From assembly GCA_964628835.1 (NCBI GenBank), contig CAZVME010000052.1:1-23912 (forward strand): a stretch of DNA of 23,912 nt, written 5' to 3'. The translations under genes were made by a program, and so were the position numbers. Under the pieces are notes generated by a model that ran no database searches, was not told the origin of the DNA, and saw nothing but the letters and a program-made list of their open reading frames with translations. Shown here piece after piece: positions 7,805-16,063 of the stretch. This stretch comes from JAAGZL01 sp964628835 (GTDB lineage Bacteria; Pseudomonadota; Gammaproteobacteria; Chromatiales; Chromatiaceae). The first letter of the stretch is position 1. The number at the start of each line of letters is the position of its first letter.

Positions 7805-7820
7805 TGGCATGTCAATTGCA
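7805..7820 (+). promoter_or_regulatory. Sigma54 (RpoN) promoter of flgA
   Basis: TGGCATGTCAATTGCA matches TGGCACGRNNNTTGCW at all but two defined positions, with the GG and GC elements correctly spaced. Predicted transcription start is near 7832, leaving a leader of about 27 nt before the flgA ATG at 7859. The match resembles the flgB site (both begin TGGCATG), which supports shared control of the P-ring chaperone and the rod-hook operon. Confidence 0.75.
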
Positions 7821-7858
7821 TTTTATTTGTCGGGAGATTTAAACCAGTAACTATCGAT

Positions 7859-8590
7859 ATGATTAAAGATCGCAACATAGCAACCCATACCCCCAGGCCC
7901 CAGGTCATGGTTCTGGTCCTTCTGCTGGCGTTGATAACACTCGATCTTGCAGCCTCTGAGATTCAGTCCCATGGCAGCATAACGGATGCAGCACGCCAGC
8001 ATATACTGGACCGCAGCAGCGATTACCCCTCCCCCCCAGAGGTAACAGTAGGCAGACTGGACAGTCGTCTGCGCCTTGCAGCATGTGAGCAGCCCCTAGA
8101 AAGCTACGTGCCCCAGGGCCGACGCCGCATGGGCAAGATAACGGTTGGAATCAGATGCAACGGCCTACATCCCTGGAGTATGTTTGTACCGGTAACCGTC
8201 AAAATAATGACTCAAGTGGTGGTGGCCAGAGGCAGTCTGCCCCGTGGCGCCATCATTGGAGAGGGTGATATCGGCCTGGAACAGAGAGATATTTCACGTC
8301 TGCACCGCGGTTACCTGGAGGATAAAAAGGCCGTTCTGGGTAAAAAACTCAGGCAACGTATGCGCCAGCATCAGGTAATTACCCCCTCACAACTGGATAC
8401 TCCATATGCAATAAAACGCAATAACAGGGTAACCATCTTGGCCAGCAGCAAGACCCTGAAGATAAGGGTGGCAGGTAAGGCCCTGCAGAACGGAAGTGTG
8501 GGTGAATTGATCCGGGTAAGGAATGAGAGTTCTAAAAAAGAGCTGGACGCCAGGGTAATTGCCCCTGGAATTGTGGAAGTAGCAATGTAA
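7859..8590 (+). CDS. flgA: P-ring assembly chaperone FlgA
   Basis: FlgA is a periplasmic chaperone for assembly of FlgI into the P ring. The 243-aa product has a long N-terminal region with a hydrophobic signal segment (VMVLVLLLALITLDLAAS, about residues 16-33). The domain with RLRLAACEQPLESYVPQGRR and ITVGIRC follows; the cysteine pair is typical of the family. A SAF-like domain then has VVARGSLPRGAIIGEGDIGL and HQVITPSQLD, and the end is GELIRVRNESSKKELDARVI. The ribosome site before the ATG is weak. Divergent from cheV, with its own sigma54 site. Confidence 0.94.
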   Translation: MIKDRNIATHTPRPQVMVLVLLLALITLDLAASEIQSHGSITDAARQHILDRSSDYPSPPEVTVGRLDSRLRLAACEQPLESYVPQGRRRMGKITVGIRCNGLHPWSMFVPVTVKIMTQVVVARGSLPRGAIIGEGDIGLEQRDISRLHRGYLEDKKAVLGKKLRQRMRQHQVITPSQLDTPYAIKRNNRVTILASSKTLKIRVAGKALQNGSVGELIRVRNESSKKELDARVIAPGIVEVAM

Positions 8591-8648
8591 ACTGTGAGCA
8601 GGTTCCGAATTTTGCTGACATGGAACAATATAAACCCACTGGATTTAC

Positions 8649-8675
8649 TAAAGTCCAATGCGTAACTGCCGATAA
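8649..8675 (+). promoter_or_regulatory. Sigma28 (FliA) promoter of flgMN
   Basis: TAAAGTCC, an 11-bp spacer, then GCCGATAA. This agrees with the flagellar sigma28 consensus TAAAGTTT-N11-GCCGATAA except for the last two bases of the -35 element. It ends 36 bp upstream of the flgM ATG. Sigma28 control of the anti-sigma28 gene is the established feedback arrangement; flgM could also be read through from flgA. Confidence 0.85.
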
Positions 8676-8711
8676 CTACGGTGTAGGGACGGACAACAAC
8701 ACAGGTGTATT

Positions 8712-9023
8712 ATGACAATTGAAGTCGGTGGTGTACCGGGAAAATCCATTCAGGATCCGGGAGACAAAAGCAGCGTAACCGCAACCAACAATAGCGGCCA
8801 AGGGGCCCCAGCAGCAGCCTCCAAAACCGGAGGAGGTGACAAGGTGAGCCTGACCGCATCGGCCATGAAACTGCGTGAGCTTGAGGACAGGATTGCTGAC
8901 CTGCCAGTGGTGGACGTACAACGGGTGTCCGATGTACAGCGCGCCATGGCAACAGGCACACTGGAGATAAACGAGGCCGACGCAGCCACGAATCTTCTGG
9001 AAATTGAGAAGAGCTTCTCGTAA
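8712..9023 (+). CDS. flgM: Anti-sigma28 factor FlgM
   Basis: FlgM binds sigma28 (FliA) and blocks late flagellar genes until it is exported through the finished hook. The 103-aa product is the usual length, with a flexible N-terminus rich in G, S, A and T (about 1-40). The conserved C-terminal sigma-binding region runs from DKVSLTASAMKLRELEDRIA to VVDVQRVSDVQRAMATGTLE and ATNLLEIEKSFS. An AGG is placed 6 nt before the ATG. It sits between flgA and flgN and has its own sigma28 promoter. Confidence 0.92.
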   Translation: MTIEVGGVPGKSIQDPGDKSSVTATNNSGQGAPAAASKTGGGDKVSLTASAMKLRELEDRIADLPVVDVQRVSDVQRAMATGTLEINEADAATNLLEIEKSFS

Positions 9024-9034
9024 GTAGAGTCTGT

Positions 9035-9520
9035 ATGCAGTTTTCACCGGCACAGAAACAGACCCTATCTAGCCTCATCGAGGAGGAACTGGAGCTGGCC
9101 AGTTCCATGCACGTACTGCTCGAACGTGAGTACGAAGCTCTGACTGATGGCAACCCAGAGGAGATAACAACCATTAGCAAAAAAAAGCTGGATCGGTTGC
9201 AAGGAATGGAACAGCACCTGCAACAGGTAAACCATTTTTTGCTGGGACTGGGACTGACAGCCGATACCCGGGGGGCAGAGCAAGCGATCGCCAGAACCGG
9301 CCCCGACATGCAGATACAAGCCAAATGGGATGCGCTGCGATCAATGGAGATCAAACTGCAACGACAGAATGAGATCAATGGCGGCATAATCACCATTGGC
9401 CAGCGGCGGGTAAAGCAGGCCCTGGACATCCTGAGCGGCAAAGAAAACCTGACCGGAACCTATAGTCAGGAGGGCGAGACCCAGTTCAGTAAATCCAATA
9501 ACCTGCACACCAAAGCCTGA
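9035..9520 (+). CDS. flgN: Flagellar export chaperone FlgN
   Basis: FlgN is the cytoplasmic chaperone for the hook-filament junction proteins FlgK and FlgL. The 161-aa, mostly helical product has FlgN-like segments: TLSSLIEEELELASSMHVLL, REYEALTDGNPEEITTISKK and KLDRLQGMEQHLQQVNHFLL, then a later helix with KWDALRSMEIKLQRQNEING ending IIT. Sequence conservation in this family is low, so the call rests on these helices plus position, 11 nt downstream of flgM. No convincing terminator is visible between its stop codon and the tRNA gene. Confidence 0.88.
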   Translation: MQFSPAQKQTLSSLIEEELELASSMHVLLEREYEALTDGNPEEITTISKKKLDRLQGMEQHLQQVNHFLLGLGLTADTRGAEQAIARTGPDMQIQAKWDALRSMEIKLQRQNEINGGIITIGQRRVKQALDILSGKENLTGTYSQEGETQFSKSNNLHTKA

Positions 9521-9681
9521 CCGGTTCAGAGACCCATTCAACCACTACAAATAAGCAGCAGCATCCGCAAACAGCCAGTCTGTTACGACACAACCGGCGG
9601 CACGACAGCAATATTTCCTTGACTCGAAACACCTAACATTGGCAGCCGATTGGTATCCGGTGATAGAATGAACCTCCTATT

Positions 9682-9757
<76 letters not shown>

Positions 9758-9819
9758 ATAATGACATAACATATTGAATAACCAGGATGTTATTTGTTTT
9801 GTCTGTAGTCTAATCAGTC

Positions 9820-9844
9820 AACTGTGACACAAGACTGATGCACA
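9820..9844 (+). repeat. 25-bp direct repeat upstream of the integrase (copy 1 of 2)
   Basis: Identical to 16989-17013 near the right end, so the same 25 bp occur inside both ends of the element. It contains CTGTGACACAA (9822-9832), which also occurs twice near the right end. Sequences repeated inside both ends fit arm-type integrase or excisionase binding sites; this is inference. A 7-bp inverted repeat (ATAACAT 9766-9772, ATGTTAT 9787-9793) lies between the tRNA and this repeat. Confidence 0.6.
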
Positions 9845-9855
9845 AAAGGACTCAG

Positions 9856-11214
9856 ATGAACAACTATTTATGGAACAGATCCGGTCGGTATTACTTCAGA
9901 ATCAGAATCCCCCATGATCTCCAGCCAATATTTGGTCAAAGAGAGATCAGGACAGCACTTCACACCAATCACAAACAAAAAGCCCTCAGATTGGCTCATG
10001 CACTGTTTATACAGGTAAATGATACACTTGAGTCCATGAAGGACAGAAAACCCACTGTTGGTCTTATCACATGTGTAGCCCCAAATGGAACTAAGATCAA
10101 AGTTGATACTGGAGACCCAGACCGTGACCTCCAGGATGCAAAAGAATTAATTAAGTTTATTCAAGAATCAAGCGGTAAAACTACTCCAAGCAAACCTAAC
10201 CCAAGCAAGCTCCTATCCGAGATCATAGAAGAATATTGCACTGAGAAGCTCAGAGAGGGTGCATGGACTCCTAAAACTGAACAGGAAACTAGGACTATCT
10301 ACAGTCTATTTGTCAAGATTGTGGGTGATCTACCGATTGACAAAGTAGGAATGGATACCGCCAGGAAATATAAAGCTACCCTGCTGGAACTCCCCCCACA
10401 CCTGAGTAGATACAGTGATAAGTCCCTTGAAAAGATACTATCACTAGGTAAGACACCAATGGCTGTCAATTCGGTCAACAAGCGTCTTGGCAAAGTCAGT
10501 TCACTGTTCAAATGGGCTGTAAAGTTTGAATACTGCGACAAGAACTACTTTGACGGACTGACAGTAACCAAACAAACTAAGGCCAGTGAAGAGAGACCCC
10601 CATTCACCAATGAAGACCTTGGTCTACTTTTTCACGCAGACCATTACCGAAGACACAAATACCTAAAACCATACTATTATTGGTTGCCACTGATTGGCCT
10701 CTACAGTGGAATGAGAATAGAGGAGATATGTCAACTCCACCTTGAAGATATCAGGCGGGAAGGGGCTATCTGGGTGTTTGATATAAATGACAATGACAGC
10801 AAGAAATTGAAAAACAGGGCAAGTAACCGTCTGGTTCCAATACATTCCAAGCTTGTTGAACTCGGTTTACTCAAATACAAACAGAAGTTAAGTACCAAGG
10901 GCGAACAACGACTGTTCCCAGAGCTAACCAGACAGAGAGACGGATATTCCCAGACTGCTTCAAAGTGGTTTGGAAGATTACGGAAGAGGCTAGGCTTTAA
11001 GCCAGTATTCCATTCTTTCAGACATACAGTAGCCACCACTCTAAAACACAAAGATTATAGTGAAGTTCTAGTAGCTGAATTGCTGGGACATACTGTGAGT
11101 TCAATGACCTATGGTAGATATGGGAAAGCCTATTCTCCAGAGAAACTGGAAGATTTACTTAATGGCCTAGACTTTGATTCTGTTCTTACAGACGTTAAGC
11201 CATACATGGAGTAA
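9856..11214 (+). CDS. Tyrosine recombinase / site-specific integrase
   Basis: The enzyme inserts the element at the tRNA-Ala 3' end through a covalent phosphotyrosine intermediate. The product is 452 aa from this start. The N-terminal part has the arm/SAM-like fold opening NNYLWNRSGRYYFRIRIPHD with ALHTNHKQKALRLAHAL. A core-binding region follows at about 120-240. The catalytic domain shows Arg in LIGLYSGMRIEEICQLHLED, then FHSFRHTVATTL (HxxR box), ELLGHTVSSMTYGRYGKAY with the late His and the Tyr nucleophile. I start at 9856 because AAAGGA lies 5 nt upstream; an in-frame ATG at 9838 would leave that ribosome site inside the gene. It is AT-richer than the flanking core genes. Confidence 0.92.
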   Translation: MNNYLWNRSGRYYFRIRIPHDLQPIFGQREIRTALHTNHKQKALRLAHALFIQVNDTLESMKDRKPTVGLITCVAPNGTKIKVDTGDPDRDLQDAKELIKFIQESSGKTTPSKPNPSKLLSEIIEEYCTEKLREGAWTPKTEQETRTIYSLFVKIVGDLPIDKVGMDTARKYKATLLELPPHLSRYSDKSLEKILSLGKTPMAVNSVNKRLGKVSSLFKWAVKFEYCDKNYFDGLTVTKQTKASEERPPFTNEDLGLLFHADHYRRHKYLKPYYYWLPLIGLYSGMRIEEICQLHLEDIRREGAIWVFDINDNDSKKLKNRASNRLVPIHSKLVELGLLKYKQKLSTKGEQRLFPELTRQRDGYSQTASKWFGRLRKRLGFKPVFHSFRHTVATTLKHKDYSEVLVAELLGHTVSSMTYGRYGKAYSPEKLEDLLNGLDFDSVLTDVKPYME

Positions 11215-11236
11215 TAGCTCCGGTCATTATCCAATG

Positions 11237-11353
11237 GAGGTTGCTACCATCAGTGGGCATCAGAATCTTAAGATGCTGAAGAGATACACTCACATCAAGC
11301 CTGAGCACCTGGGAAATAGATTAATTAAAGCTCTGGAATGCAGATCTAACTAA
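11237..11353 (+). pseudogene. C-terminal fragment of a second, different tyrosine integrase
   Basis: Translating from GAG at 11237 gives EVATISGHQNLKMLKRYTHI followed by KPEHLGNRLIKALECRSN and a stop at 11351-11353. This is the final box of a tyrosine recombinase: the SGH histidine and the RYTH tyrosine nucleophile are both present. It differs clearly from the end of the intact integrase 23 bp upstream (LLGHTVSSMTYGRYGK). The rest of the gene is missing; the frame reads only a few more plausible codons upstream (GHYPM). It is a relic of an earlier or nested element. Confidence 0.8.
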
Positions 11354-11640
11354 TTGGACATTCTGCTAAAAACAGCCTTTAGAGACCACCCATTTTAGTA
11401 CAGTATATTGCACATTTTCAGACCAGTACCACCGACCCAGTAGGTAGGTATTGGTAAGAGTAGTTATGCTGTGAAATTGCACCCACGTGTGCATTTCTGG
11501 GCAATGCGGGCATGTTTTGAGCCTGCCAGAGGTGCAAACCCAAACTACTGAGACATCCAAATACACTATTGCCTACTATTGGTAGGGATAATAGACTACA
11601 TATCATCAAGATATGATTATCATGGATAACAAGGATGGAG
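11354..11640. other. Intergenic stretch with small inverted repeats ahead of the exported protein gene
   Basis: No gene is seen. Close to the next gene are three inverted repeats: CCTAC-TATTG-GTAGG (11572-11586), CATATC-ATCAA-GATATG (11599-11615) and ATGAT-T-ATCAT (11613-11623). The last two overlap and end about 8 bp before the ribosome site, so they could be an operator or a leader structure. No clear -35/-10 pair was found. Confidence 0.35.
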
Positions 11641-12393
11641 ATGGATTTTAAGCATATTATCACTATAGCTATTCTATTAGTATCCACCAGCAACTTATAT
11701 GGTGCATTGATTGACAGAGGCAATGGCCTTATTTATGACAATGTGCTGGATATAACATGGTTACAAAATGCTAATTTAGCAGATACCAATACATTCGGAG
11801 TAACCCCCATAAACTTTGATGGCAAAATGCAATGGGATGCTGCAAATGAATGGATCACTGCCATGAATCTTTATAATGGAACAGGCTACAAGGGATTGAA
11901 CGACTGGCGGCTACCCACCTTAACCCCTGTTAATGGCACCAATTTTCAAAACACCTTCATGTATAACGGCTCTACTGACAATGGCTACAATATCAGTGCG
12001 CCCGACTCTACATATCCTAGTAGCACCGCAAGCGAAATGGGATACATGTACTACACAAATTTAGACAATAAGGGTGTGTACGACATTGATGGGAATTTTA
12101 ATAGTTGTGCTGCTGTATTTGGAGGATGCTTAGAAAACTCGGACCTATTTGTTAACTTAGTGGCTGGCTCATATTGGTCTGGCTTACAAGACCCATCAAA
12201 TCCTTCAGATGTATTTGCATTTAACTTTGGAGCAGGCGGTCAAGGCACACCCAACAAGGGAATTTCAAATAATGTATGGGCAGTACATGACGGTGATATA
12301 GGTGCTGTACCCATCCCCGCAGCACTATGGCTCTTCGGCTCAGGTCTACTAGGACTAATAGGATTCTCCAAACGTAAGAAACAGCCTAATTAG
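11641..12393 (+). CDS. Exported Lcl/DUF1566-like protein with VPxPA-type C-terminal sorting signal
   Basis: The product is 250 aa from this start. It has a Sec signal peptide (KHIITIAILLVSTSNLYG), a body recognisable as the Lcl/DUF1566 type (NGLIYDNVLDITWLQNANLA, WDAANEWI, GLNDWRLPTL, later GSYWSGLQD), and a tail VPIPAALWLFGSGLLGLIG followed by FSKRKK. The tail (motif, hydrophobic helix, basic end) is the VPxPA variant of PEP-CTERM signals, recognised by an exosortase-type enzyme. No exosortase is in the window, so the host must supply it. ATG 11641 has AAGGA 5 nt upstream; the ATG at 11635 abuts that site. Actual function is unknown; Lcl-like domains are often on surface or adhesive proteins. 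Confidence 0.8.
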   Translation: MDFKHIITIAILLVSTSNLYGALIDRGNGLIYDNVLDITWLQNANLADTNTFGVTPINFDGKMQWDAANEWITAMNLYNGTGYKGLNDWRLPTLTPVNGTNFQNTFMYNGSTDNGYNISAPDSTYPSSTASEMGYMYYTNLDNKGVYDIDGNFNSCAAVFGGCLENSDLFVNLVAGSYWSGLQDPSNPSDVFAFNFGAGGQGTPNKGISNNVWAVHDGDIGAVPIPAALWLFGSGLLGLIGFSKRKKQPN

Positions 12394-12505
12394 TAACCAA
12401 CAACCATAAGAGACCAGTTTCTAAAAAAGCTGATTTTTTGCATAGCTTGGAAACACATGTTCTTCTAAGCAAACACACGCTAGCTGTAACAAAGAGAATT
12501 GTAAT

Positions 12506-15500
12506 ATGCCTATTGCACTGCTGCACCCAACATATCTCAACAGTGTCACATCAAAGACTTTCTCTGCCAGAGATGATGGAAGCATTACGAAAACTTCCTA
12601 CAAGGCAGGATATCTATTCGATGTGGATATGCGTGATGTCAACGGAATCCAAGAGCTAAGTAAACTACTCATTGAATTAGAGAAAAAAGAAAGAGTCATA
12701 ATTATTCGTGGTTTACTACACGAAGATGCAGACCTAACCATCCCTGTAAGAAGAAAAACCCATACAAGAAAAGAAGATAGATATGCTTTTATTGATGCTC
12801 CACAGAATTGGGTAATGATTGATATTGACAACCTGGTACTACCCACAGGAATAGATGCAATAGCTAATCCTGAAGAAGCTATCGAATACACCATAGAACA
12901 ACTCCCAGAGGAGTTTCATAATGTCACTTATCATTGGCAGTTCTCATCTTCACATGGAGTTCCCAAACACAATAATGACCAACCTATTACCGACAGGATC
13001 AAGATACATCTTTGGTTCTGGCTGGACAAAGGCGTAACCACATATGATCTCAAAGAATGGTCAAAAAAATATAACCTGATATATGGCCCAAACCTGATTG
13101 ATCCAAGTCTATACAATGCCGTACAGCCACACTACATAACCAATCCAATCTTTAAGCTACCTCTGAAAGATCCAATAACAGTTCGTTCAGGGATTACCAA
13201 GAAGCTAGCTAATGAAGTATCTATAAATCTGGATATCAAGGTTCCAGTTACCACATCAACCGCCAGGGGGAGCACTACAACCACAACTCCAATATCTGGT
13301 ACACATGGTTATGAAGGCATACTGAGTGAACTCGGAGATCATGCTGGAGGAAACAGTTTCCATGAACCACTACTGAGAGGGACTGCCTCACTTGTACAAG
13401 AGAAAGGCACTAAGTGGATTGAGGATAATATGAGTAGCATTATTGCTGACCTGCAAGACCACATTGATAAAGCAGATCAATTTAATCACTCAACAGAAGA
13501 TATAGAAAAATATCGCTCACATGAATACCTGGAAAAGCTACTGACAAGTGCAATTGCCAAGGGATATGGAGATCATACCAAGTATGTTCCACCATATTTT
13601 TCAAAGGATCACCTTCAAATAAAGAATGCAGAATCAATGCTATCCATTGATATACAGAATTTCCTACTGGATGCCTTTAAGCATAACAAATCTGGTGAAG
13701 ATATAGCCCCAAATCTAGCTCTTAAAGCATCCGCTGGACTGGGCAAGACAACAAAGGCCATTATATTTTCCACACGATTCAATTTATTCAATGGAAAGAA
13801 CATTGAATATTATGTTCCCACCCATGCCCTGGCAGAAGAGCTTGAATCAAAATTGAGGGAAATGCTTGAGGAAGTAATAACAAGGGATAGTGGAAGTAGT
13901 GATGACATCCAACTTCAGGTTATCAGAGGGCGACATAGACAAGCAGATTCAGGAGAACAACTTTGCTTGAAACATGAAGAAGCTAAAAAATTATCGGAGG
14001 TTGGATTATCAGTTGAATTCTACTTATGTGGGAATGATACTGATCACTGCGAACACTACGATGACTGCCAATACAGAAAGCAATTCAAGACTGATTCCAC
14101 TCTCCCATCAACCATACCTGCAATCAACATCCTTACGCATAACCACCTATTTCTGAAGAAAAGAGAAGAACTGCCTAAATCTGATCTGGTTATTGTTGAT
14201 GAGTCTTTCTTTCAAGTAGGAATCGATGAAACATCTGTAATTCCAACAGTTCTAAGAAGATCTAGATCAGGTATAGCGAGAACCATATTTGAAACGCTAT
14301 ATGATGAAAAGCCACTATTGAAACAACTGAGAGATGAAGTAATCACTCCAGAACTTCTTAGGGAAGAGGCCTTGAAATTTGCGCCAGAAATACCAGCCAT
14401 ATCTCCAACAATCAATTATAGTGATCAGCAGAACTTAATTGGTAGGCTTGAACAGCCTGATCATATAGACAAACTACTCTACACTCTTGCTGATGAATTG
14501 GAAATTACAGACAGGGATGATAGTTATTCTGTCGAATTAATACAGAACACCACCAGCGGAATAGATACTATTGAAATACACACTCGTAAAGAGTTGAACA
14601 TCCCTATCGATCTGCCATTACTATTCATTGACGCAGATGCAAATCACAACTTAATCAATCTATTTAGACCTAATACGTCATTGATTGAGATAGCTGCTGA
14701 GAGACAAGCTAAAGTTCATCAGTTTAAGAACACATTCAGTCAGTACTGGATCGACAAGAATCCAGAGACCATTGAGCAGCTCAAGTCATTTGTACGTAAT
14801 ATTGGTCAGTATTCAGATACCTTGGTTGTAACTACCAAGAGTATTAGGCTTCAGGTAACTGGTGAGGCCGCCACTGATCTAGAAAGAATTGGGGAGTGCG
14901 AAGGCGCAAGCATCATTCACTTCCAGAATCTTCGTGGCCTGGATGAATTTAAGGAATATGACAAAGTCATTATCATCGGAAGGCAACAGCCATCAGGGCA
15001 AGACATGGAGGCACAAGCAAAAGCACTGTGGTGGGATGAGGATGCACCCCTTACCCTTCTCCCAAGTAAATCTGGAAGCCGACCATATGATGATGAGTTA
15101 AGGGGCTATCGGATGCAGGATGGGAGTTCAGAGTCTATTACCACAAAGTATCATCCAGACAGGAGAGTGCAAGACCTACTGGAACTAACCAGGGAGCATG
15201 AAATAGCCCAAGCAATAGACAGGCTGAGACCGGTGAGGGATAGAGATATTGGGAAAGCAGGAGTCTTCATTCTTACTAGCATCCCCCTGGATATGACTGT
15301 AGATTATTTATGGGACTGGAAACACCTCCAGGAATTCATAAAGCTGTGGGAAATCTCAGATGGAGTGATTCCACTTAATCGTGAGCACCTGAAGAAGTGT
15401 TTTCCTGATGAGGTGAAGACGATTTCGGGGTCCAGGCTATTGGCAGGAAGATTAAAGAGGCTACACTCTCTAATAAGTATATATATTAGGCAAAGCGACC

Positions 15501-15679
15501 TCTTTAGCCGCTATAAAACTAACCCCTCGGCAAGGAACCACTCTCAAGCCATCATTTCAGAAAAACACCCTAATCGCCGCAAGGCCCTTGAAGATAAATT
15601 AGGTATGGAAGTATTGAGATATGAGGGAGCTACCCGTAGTACTTTAGCTAATTTACATGGACTGATGGAGAAAGCATAA
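12506..15679 (+). CDS. Large primase-helicase-like replication protein
   Basis: The product is 1057 aa and probably replicates or primes the element. N-terminal part (about 95-230) resembles an archaeo-eukaryotic primase: VMIDIDN with D106 and D108, SSSH (S148-H150), RIKIHLWFWLD (161-174), and YNAVQPHYITNPIF. After a T/S-rich linker (about 247-265) comes a helicase-like ATPase: Walker A ASAGLGKT (408-415), PTHALAEEL, and Walker B LVIVDES (561-567). Four cysteines (C487, C508, C515, C521) lie between the Walker motifs and could hold a metal or Fe-S cluster as in XPD/DinG-type helicases. Near the C-terminus, IAQAIDRLRPVRDR resembles helicase motif VI. Exact family not recognised; domain calls are by motif only. 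The ribosome site is weak. Confidence 0.72.
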   Translation: MPIALLHPTYLNSVTSKTFSARDDGSITKTSYKAGYLFDVDMRDVNGIQELSKLLIELEKKERVIIIRGLLHEDADLTIPVRRKTHTRKEDRYAFIDAPQNWVMIDIDNLVLPTGIDAIANPEEAIEYTIEQLPEEFHNVTYHWQFSSSHGVPKHNNDQPITDRIKIHLWFWLDKGVTTYDLKEWSKKYNLIYGPNLIDPSLYNAVQPHYITNPIFKLPLKDPITVRSGITKKLANEVSINLDIKVPVTTSTARGSTTTTTPISGTHGYEGILSELGDHAGGNSFHEPLLRGTASLVQEKGTKWIEDNMSSIIADLQDHIDKADQFNHSTEDIEKYRSHEYLEKLLTSAIAKGYGDHTKYVPPYFSKDHLQIKNAESMLSIDIQNFLLDAFKHNKSGEDIAPNLALKASAGLGKTTKAIIFSTRFNLFNGKNIEYYVPTHALAEELESKLREMLEEVITRDSGSSDDIQLQVIRGRHRQADSGEQLCLKHEEAKKLSEVGLSVEFYLCGNDTDHCEHYDDCQYRKQFKTDSTLPSTIPAINILTHNHLFLKKREELPKSDLVIVDESFFQVGIDETSVIPTVLRRSRSGIARTIFETLYDEKPLLKQLRDEVITPELLREEALKFAPEIPAISPTINYSDQQNLIGRLEQPDHIDKLLYTLADELEITDRDDSYSVELIQNTTSGIDTIEIHTRKELNIPIDLPLLFIDADANHNLINLFRPNTSLIEIAAERQAKVHQFKNTFSQYWIDKNPETIEQLKSFVRNIGQYSDTLVVTTKSIRLQVTGEAATDLERIGECEGASIIHFQNLRGLDEFKEYDKVIIIGRQQPSGQDMEAQAKALWWDEDAPLTLLPSKSGSRPYDDELRGYRMQDGSSESITTKYHPDRRVQDLLELTREHEIAQAIDRLRPVRDRDIGKAGVFILTSIPLDMTVDYLWDWKHLQEFIKLWEISDGVIPLNREHLKKCFPDEVKTISGSRLLAGRLKRLHSLISIYIRQSDLFSRYKTNPSARNHSQAIISEKHPNRRKALEDKLGMEVLRYEGATRSTLANLHGLMEKA

Positions 15680-15697
15680 AAAAAGTAGTATGCAATC

Positions 15698-16036
15698 TTA
15701 CTCAGGTATACCTCCCAATCTACAATCATACCTCCCCTTGATCTGACTACCGTAAAACTTACCAAAGGAACTAGCGGTCTTAAAAGATTCCCACTTGTTC
15801 AAAGTGAATCCACAGTAATGGTACATCGTACCTTTCAGGTTAATCAGGAAATAGTTGTTCACACTGTCATACCAAGCACCTCTAATCCAGCTACTCTTGT
15901 CTGTGCTTTTATACTCAAACCCCTGATCCAGACATACGGGAGTGTCACGGTATTTGATATAAGCCTTTTCACAGGCAGATGCTTCAGCACTAGTAAATAG
16001 AAAAACAACCGATATCCATACACATATTTTTTTCAT
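15698..16036 (-). CDS. Secreted KTSC-domain protein
   Basis: A 112-aa protein with a signal peptide (MKKICVWISVVFLFTSAEA, cleavage near ASA-CEK) followed by a short Cys-containing segment and a KTSC-like domain: SSWIRGAWYDSVNNYFLINL, KGTMYHYCGF, then ESFKTASSFGKFYGSQIKGR and Y. The KTSC pattern (a hydrophobic strand, a Y-x-Y, A-S-x-G-x-F/Y and I-K-x-x-Y) is well matched. Function of these domains is poorly known. Four cysteines (CEKAY, VCLD, YCGF, YDC) could form disulfides after export. It is 27 nt downstream of the lipoprotein gene on the same strand and converges on the primase-helicase gene with an 18-bp gap. Confidence 0.75.
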   Translation of the reverse strand: MKKICVWISVVFLFTSAEASACEKAYIKYRDTPVCLDQGFEYKSTDKSSWIRGAWYDSVNNYFLINLKGTMYHYCGFTLNKWESFKTASSFGKFYGSQIKGRYDCRLGGIPE

Positions 16037-16063
16037 TTCTTACTATTTCATATGTTACTGAAA

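Noticed and set aside
11354..11640. CRISPR-like repeats
   Set aside because: The short inverted repeats differ in sequence and have no regular spacers; no CRISPR array is present anywhere in the window.
12420..12450. AAAAAA-GCTGA-TTTTTT near 12424-12441 as a terminator
   Set aside because: The stem is A/T only and gives little stability; nothing else supports a terminator there.
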